Positions 54,991-60,000 of a stretch of DNA of 60,000 bases are shown here, in pieces (within the stretch, counting starts at the first letter, position 1; every line of letters begins with the position of its first letter). The translations under genes and the position numbers were made by a program. The notes under the pieces were generated by a model, which saw only the letters and a list, made by a program, of their open reading frames with translations, was not told where the DNA came from and ran no database searches. This DNA comes from Liolophura sinensis (taxonomy: Eukaryota; Mollusca; Polyplacophora; Chitonida; Chitonidae). The stretch is from contig NC_088295.1 of NCBI RefSeq assembly GCF_032854445.1, positions 23,735,385-23,795,384 on the forward strand, in the 5' to 3' direction.

Positions 54991-54999
54991 TGTAATCCA

Positions 55000-55310
55000 C
55001 AACACGTCAAAGAACCATAGCTAAAAGTATGCATATTCACAACACGTCAGAGAACCAAAGATAAAGGCCATGTGTAAGTGTACACATCCACAACACGTCG
55101 AAAGAACCATAGCTAAAAGTATGCATATTCACAACACGTCAGAGAACCAAAGATAAAGGCCATGTGTAAGTGTACACATCCACAACACGTCGAAAGAACC
55201 ATAGCTAAAAGTATGCATATTCACAACACGTCAGAGAACCAAAGATAAAGGCCATGTGTAAGTGTACACATCCACAACACGTCAAAGAACCATAGCTTAA
55301 GGGCATATGT
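55000..55310 (+). repeat. Minisatellite with donor-like GTGTAAGTGT, 92-bp higher-order unit
   Basis: Three and a half copies of a 92-base dimer: AGAACCATAGCTAAAAGTAT half and AGAACCAAAGATAAAGGCCA half. Homologous with 36660-37085 but homogenised differently. Confidence 0.9.
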
Positions 55311-55507
55311 AAGTTTAAATAAATTTTTTATTTATTTGATTATTTATTTATTTATTTATTTATTTGGTTATAGCAAGCTTTGCTATAAGCTATAACGTAC
55401 TTTTATTTTATAATTTCATTATTCCTGACACAATAAATATGAATTCATTGATCGTTAAGACTTTGTGATTTCCTTTTTATCTTTAGATATTTATCTTTTT
55501 CTAGGAA

Positions 55508-56860
55508 AAGGCTCAGAACTCAGTCCCATTTGTAATGGTACAGATTCTGGCTACTCGGTATTTACTCACATCATTCGCGCTTCAGTGCTCATTCCCAGTT
55601 GTAATGGTGTAGGCTTTGGCTACTCGGTATTTACTCACATCATTCGCGCTTCAGTGCTCATTCCCAGTTGTAATGGTGTAGGTTTTGGCTACTCGGTATT
55701 TACACCTCATTTGTGCTTCAGTGCTCATTCTCAGTTGTAATGGTGTAGGTTCTGGCTACTCGGTATTTACGCCTCATTTGAGTTTCAGTTCTCACTCCCA
55801 GTTGTAATGGTGCAAGTTCTGGCTACTCGGTATTTACACCTCATTTGAGTTTCAGTGCTCATTCCCAGTTGTAATGACGCAGGTTCTGGCTACTCGGTAT
55901 TTACACCTCATTTGCGCTTCAGTTCTCATTCCCAGTTGTAATGGTGCAAGTTCTGGCTACTAGGTATTTACACCTCATTTGCGTTTCAGTGCTCATTCCC
56001 AGTTGTAATGGTACAGATTCTGGCTACTCGGTATTTACTCACATCATGTGCGCTTCATTGCTCATTCCTAGTTGTAATGGTGTAGGTTCTGGCTACTCGG
56101 TATTTACACCTCATTTGCGCTTCAGTGCTCATTCCCAATTGTAATGGTGCAAGTTCTGGCTACTCGGTATTTACACCTCATTTGCGTTTCAGTGCTCATT
56201 CCCAGCTGTAATGGTGCAAGTTCTGGCTACTCGGTATTTACGCCTCATTAGTGCTCATCATCAGTGGCAAGGGCATGCCAGGTATTTACTCACCTGATTT
56301 GCGTTTCAATGCTCACTCTCAGTGGCAATGGCACGGGTTCTGGCCTTTCTGTATTTACCCACGTCATTCGTGTTTCATTGCTTACTCTTTTGGGGTAATG
56401 ATATTGGTTCTGGCATCCCGGTATTTACTCACCTCATTTGCGTTTCTGTATTCATTTTCAGTAGTAATGGTAAAAGTTCTGGTTCCCCGATATTTACTCA
56501 CCTCATTTGTGTTTCAGTACTCACTCTCAGTGTTGGTGGTACAGGTTCTGGCATCCCGGTATTTACTCACCTCATTTGCGTTTCAGTGCTCACTCTCTGT
56601 AGTGATGGCACTGGTTCTTACTCTCATAGGTAACGATAAGGGTTCTTGTATTCCGGTATTTACTCACCTCATTTGCGTTTCAGTGCTCACTCTTAGAAGT
56701 AATGGGAAAGTTCTGGCTTACTGGTATTTACTCAGCTGATTTGTGTTTCAGTGCTCACTTTTAGTGATAATTGTTAATGTTCAGGCTTCCCGGTATTTAC
56801 TCACCTCATCTGCGTTTCAGTGCTCACTCTCAGTGGTAATGCTACAGGTTCTGGCTTCCT
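55508..56860 (+). repeat. Expanded 67-69-bp minisatellite built on a splice acceptor and exon start
   Basis: About 20 units of CGTTTCAGTGCTCATTCCCA, GTTGTAATGGTGTAGG, TTCTGGCTACTCGGTATTTA and CTCACCTCATTT. Each contains TTTCAG|TG plus the first 30 or so bases homologous to the gene B exon at 39657. Where the unit is 69 bases long the frame stays open as a 23-residue repeat. Confidence 0.92.
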
Positions 56861-56898
56861 GGAATTTGTACAAAATTCTGCTTAAACTTGAAATTTAG
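56817..56898 (+). pseudogene. Copy C exon with internal deletion (cf. 39657-39789)
   Basis: Follows the last minisatellite unit. GGCTTCCTGGAATTTGTACA joins the start of the exon directly to its end (AAACTTGAAATTTAG|GTGAGT); about 50 bases are missing and TAA appears after AAATTCTGCT. Confidence 0.75.
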
Positions 56899-57107
56899 GT
56901 GAGTTGTGCTTTAAGCTAAAACATGAGTAAATGCGTAAAATTACTTGATAATTCAGAGTCTTTTATTATTCTGGTTTAGAATACATATATAACCTCCCAA
57001 ATGGGTCGATACCCACACACTTCCCTGGATACTGCAGAAGTGTTTTCAAGAGTATTCAAATATTTCCCTCTGACAGCACAAGGAAAACCATGCTGCTGTT
57101 ATCTTAG

Positions 57108-57232
57108 AGGTATTTATTTATTTGATCTATGTTTTGCGCCGTACTAATATTTCATTTATATAACGGCGGCCAGCATTATTGTGGGAAGACCGGACAGAGC
57201 CCGGGTGAAACCCACAACCATGCGTATCTCAG
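57108..57232 (-). mobile_element. SINE family 1, truncated
   Basis: TATTTATTTATTTGATCTAT, GCGCCGTACTAATATTTC and CGGCGGCCAGCATTATTGTG on the minus strand. Confidence 0.8.
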
Positions 57233-57239
57233 AAATATA

Positions 57240-57425
57240 TGAAGTCAAAGGCGGCCATCGCTAGCCGAGACATCTAGAACTTACTACTGATTTTGAACGG
57301 TTGGCGGTTCAAATCCTGCTTTTGCTGGTTCCACTCTGGCTATGTCCACTTTCTTCCAACCTTACAGCTCACCGCCGTCATATAGGTGAGATGTTCTACA
57401 GCACAGCATAAAACAGAAGTTAAAC
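57240..57425 (+). mobile_element. SINE-like element (fourth type) in copy C
   Basis: GGCGGTTCAAATCCTGC is a B-box-like word; the tail CAGCATAAAACAGAAGTTAA resembles 40016-40180. Confidence 0.5.
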
Positions 57426-57496
57426 TGAATAAATGAATATCAAGTTGCACAAATAACGCATGGCCTTAGCCTAGTGACGTAATTATATTTCTTCAG

Positions 57497-57606
57497 AGGT
57501 TATCCACAGTTCAAGTTGCTGACTCTACCCACCATAACAGAGACAGTATACCGTGTGGATCGGTGTATCCATCCCTGCTACCACTTGCACCTGGAATGCA
57601 ATGTTA
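57497..57606 (+). pseudogene. Copy C exon, intact (cf. 40512-40621)
   Basis: Same length (110 bases), acceptor TTCAG, donor GTACGT. GYPQFKLLTLPTITETVYRV then DRCIHPC and LECNV. Intact by itself but between broken exons. Confidence 0.75.
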
Positions 57607-58141
57607 GTACGTACATTTCAACGGACAAACGGTAGATTATACCCGGTTGTATACATGTAGACCTAGCTGTCATTGGCCACCACGTCAATCTCAACCACCA
57701 CAAGACATGGACACCCAGTACTTCCTTAGGTGCATTTTCAAACATTTCTTCACATAACGCTGCCTGTTCGAATCAGAAACTCGATATCTAGATAAAACAA
57801 GAAAGCTTACTTCAAAGTATATCAACGGAAAAGAAAGGGATCCCTTTATCCTCAGAATTCATGGATACCCCAAACACAATACTTTTTGTTGCAAAGATGA
57901 AAGCTCTAAAAGTTCATGTTAGTTTTAAAAGGAATTTTATTACCCCCTATATTATTTGTACAATTTAGTTTACAAACACACCAAGTAGGTAATATGACAT
58001 GCCTGCTGCTTTCTTGACGTTTCCAGATGCCGTCAAATAGCAGAAAAAGCATGTATCTAAAATGTGACAATTTGTCAAGAAAGTGACAGTAATGGATAGA
58101 CCTCACATATTTACCTGCTTTTTTGGTACCGAATCTTTCAG

Positions 58142-58275
58142 AGTTTCCATATCGTCTTGACTAAAGCGGTGATATCAAGCTATTTTTTTTAGTTACAGTG
58201 GTCAGATCTATGCTTTAATACAACTTTGACATTTGAACAGACTTCAGAATTCAGTGAGAAATTCAACTTACCCAG
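58142..58275 (+). pseudogene. Copy C exon with stop and frameshift (cf. 41263-41395)
   Basis: FPYRLD then TAA; one extra T in the T-run; the TGT cysteine codon of EFCEKF is AGT. Splice sites remain. Confidence 0.85.
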
Positions 58276-58660
58276 GTAAGAAAATTTCACATTTAATGTA
58301 TTTTAAATTTACGCACAGCGGTTAACGTTTCATAGGTGCTCTCACTTTACCCGTTGTGTTTCAATACATGTATATTATCACACTAACATGTATTGCTCGG
58401 TTTTTGTCAACGGTTTTCAGTAACATATACGTTGGCATATTTTTGATCTCTCGAAGACACGTGTTGTTTTGGTCTTCAATCCATAAAAAGTTCATTTTAA
58501 TAGTAATTCTGGGTAGTAACCGATACAGTGATGTGTAACCATTAACTGGTTGCTAATTTGGCGACAATATTCCTAATTAAATTGTTAATCATTTCCTGTA
58601 GTTTGACAAAAATATGCAATTGCTAGGACATTATACCAACGTTGCTTTATATCATCTTAA

Positions 58661-58814
58661 GTTCTAATGTGGAAATAAGGCGTGGGAATTTTCGGAAGGT
58701 ACCAAGACTCGTGGATGATAAACGATACCTGTTCCAGTAAAGTTATCAATACGTGTACATCTGTACGGCGACTGACCAAAAATGCTTGCGCTGCTATCAA
58801 GTGTAAAAATTTAG
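58661..58814 (+). pseudogene. Copy C exon, frameshifted (cf. 41836-42002)
   Basis: A one-base insertion around CGTGGGAATTTTCGGAAGGT separates the first codons from SWMINDTCSSKVINTCTSVR. The acceptor CTGCAG of gene B has become unrecognisable. Donor GTAGGT remains. Confidence 0.8.
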
Positions 58815-58959
58815 GTAGGTTATCTAATCATTTGACAAATTCAAAACTCGAAAAAGTGGATATAACCAATGTCTACGTTAACACACTTGCCTCTATAAAT
58901 GATATACCTTTTCCCTCGCAATGGTGATTCGCACTCCAGCAAGGGGACATAACCAATAA

Positions 58960-59112
58960 ATATTTATTTATTTATTTCATTGGTGTTTCACGCCGTACCG
59001 AATAATATTTCTCATGTGCGACGCCGACCAGCATTATGGTGGAAGGAAAGTGGCCAGTGCAGGGAGGGAAACCCATGGCCATCCGTACGTTGCTGTCAGA
59101 CCTTTCCAGAGG
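58960..59112 (-). mobile_element. SINE family 1, minus member of a head-to-head pair
   Basis: (TTTA)n, TTGGTGTTTCACGCCGTACC and CCAGCATTATGGTGG; 5'-truncated near ACGTTGCTGTCAGACC. Confidence 0.88.
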
Positions 59113-59127
59113 AACTCACAGCAATCA

Positions 59128-59281
59128 CGTATGTGGGAAGGTGTGTCAGCAACCTACGGATGGTCGTGGGTTTCCCCCGGGCTGTGCCCGGTTTCCGCCC
59201 ACCATAATGCTGGCCGCCGTCGTATAATTGAAATATTCTTGAGTACGGCGTAAAACACCAATCAAAAAAAAAAAAAAAAAA
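59128..59281 (+). mobile_element. SINE family 1, plus member, poly(A) tail and 15-bp target duplication
   Basis: CGTATGTGGGAAGGTGTGTC start (5'-truncated), CAGCAACCTACGGATGGTCG body, CGTAAAACACCAATC then about 19 A. AACTCACAGCAATCA at 59113-59127 is exactly repeated at 59282-59296. Confidence 0.93.
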
Positions 59282-59792
59282 AACTCACAGCAATCAATGT
59301 ATACGTGTGGTGCTGGCTCCTTTTCCCACGCAAAGGCGATTCCGGTCCGAGTTGAAATGATTGTTGCTATCTTTCAACATATCATAGCAATACTTGCCCA
59401 TAGCACATCATTTTGCTAAAGGCACCCCGGTTCATCTCATTAAGTAAAGGTTGTGTCTGACTGTAACCGATGGGCCCATGACAAATTAGGTTGCGTGATC
59501 GCCTGTTGCATTAGGTTAGGATGCTTGCCTGTTGTCTTGCAAAGGTATATCGTTTCCTTCTGGCTTCTTTTGGGCGTTTCCTATTTGCCCATAAACCTTA
59601 CCACCGTTGTGTAAATATTCTTGACTAAATGGCTCGCAACCCTAAATTAATATATATCCTCGCTCAGACAAAATGACTTACAAACTGAACCTCTCCTTAA
59701 TATAAATAGAAATATAAAAAATGAAGTAAATGTATGTATACATGTATCACATGTAAAGCCAAATAAAATGGAAAATGTTGTTTTGAGTAAAG

Positions 59793-59931
59793 TGCCAGAA
59801 TTTCACTTGCTGGACCGAATAGAAATTCTTCACAGTGGCATATTAGAGGTGAAAGTTGGCAAACCATGGAAGCAAGTCTGTTCCAAGGGGTTGACGTTAT
59901 ACGATGCGAGAGTGGCTTGTCGCACTTTGGG
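59793..59931 (+). pseudogene. Copy C exon, first half of SRCR domain 3, donor lost (cf. 42628-42775)
   Basis: PEFHLLDRIEILHSGILEVK then QVCSK and VACRTLG; after TTGGGT the sequence departs from gene B and no GTGAGT donor is present. Confidence 0.75.
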
Positions 59932-60000
59932 TGTCGTACTATTTTACAATGGATTTCAGTCCCCTAAATATTGTTCAAGATAACTGTCCACTGTTGTATT

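Larger units (their letters stand above)
56810..60000 (+). pseudogene. Copy C: SRCR receptor unit with disrupted exons (continues past window)
   Basis: Exon counterparts of the gene B 5' part lie in order at 56817-56898, 57497-57606, 58142-58275, about 58661-58814 and 59793-59931. The first has lost its middle and gains a stop, the third has a TAA and a one-base insertion, the fourth is frameshifted, the fifth lost its donor; the second is intact. A functional protein starting from these exons is unlikely, although later exons lie beyond the window. Confidence 0.75.

Noticed and set aside
55465-56739. Frames such as SVLIPSCNG... across 55465-56739 as a repetitive secreted protein
   Set aside because: They follow the minisatellite; units of 67 bases break the frame, and the array includes splice acceptor sequence. 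Reported as a repeat instead.

Overview
The window is eukaryotic DNA, most likely from a mollusc and probably a bivalve. Coding sequence is cut into short exons of 80-190 bp with GT/AG borders. Introns carry tRNA-derived SINEs whose tail (a TTTATTTATTTGATTGG run followed by GTTTTACGCCGT, or its reverse complement) is of a kind I recognise from mollusc genomes. Tandem arrays of scavenger-receptor cysteine-rich (SRCR) genes are also typical of such animals. Species cannot be named from the sequence alone.

Layout. All recognisable host genes are on the + strand and belong to one tandemly duplicated family. (1) 1-12409: the 3' part of an SRCR receptor gene (gene A), 13 exons, five group-A SRCR domains, a transmembrane segment and a cytoplasmic tail; it enters from beyond the left edge. 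(2) 12410-22440: about 10 kb with no recognisable gene, holding minisatellites, a diverged local duplication and SINE remnants. (3) 22467-32652: a decayed, internally deleted copy (copy M), invaded by a long inverted-repeat cluster with a Tc1-like transposon, a reverse transcriptase fragment and several SINEs. (4) 32653-39384: its 3' flank, duplicated again after gene B. (5) 39657-51303: gene B, 17 exons, seven SRCR-type modules, transmembrane segment and tail; the longest readable gene, though its signal-peptide exon was not found. (6) 51304-55500: 3' UTR and flank, paralogous to 32653-37090. (7) 55508-60000: copy C, a fourth unit with stops, frameshifts and an internal exon deletion, leaving by the right edge.

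The exon models are well constrained. Every SRCR domain is split between two exons; first halves run from phase 1 to phase 2 and second halves from phase 2 to phase 1. Joining the exons of gene A (655 codons plus stop) or gene B (834 codons plus stop) gives an uninterrupted frame that ends at matching positions. Both proteins should be type I membrane receptors. Each has five complete six-cysteine domains next to the membrane (gene B has two more divergent modules before them), a glycine-rich transmembrane helix, a basic stop-transfer cluster and a short tail with two PPxY motifs (PPDY and PPSY in A, PPEY and PPSY in B). PPxY is the ligand of WW domains, including those of NEDD4-type ubiquitin ligases, so regulated turnover or trafficking is a reasonable inference. 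The decayed copy M has lost both motifs.

The most unusual sequence structures are minisatellites whose unit carries exon-edge signals: one includes a splice acceptor plus the first bases of an exon (39385-39700, expanded at 55508-56860), the other a donor-like GTAAGT (36660-37085 and 55000-55310).
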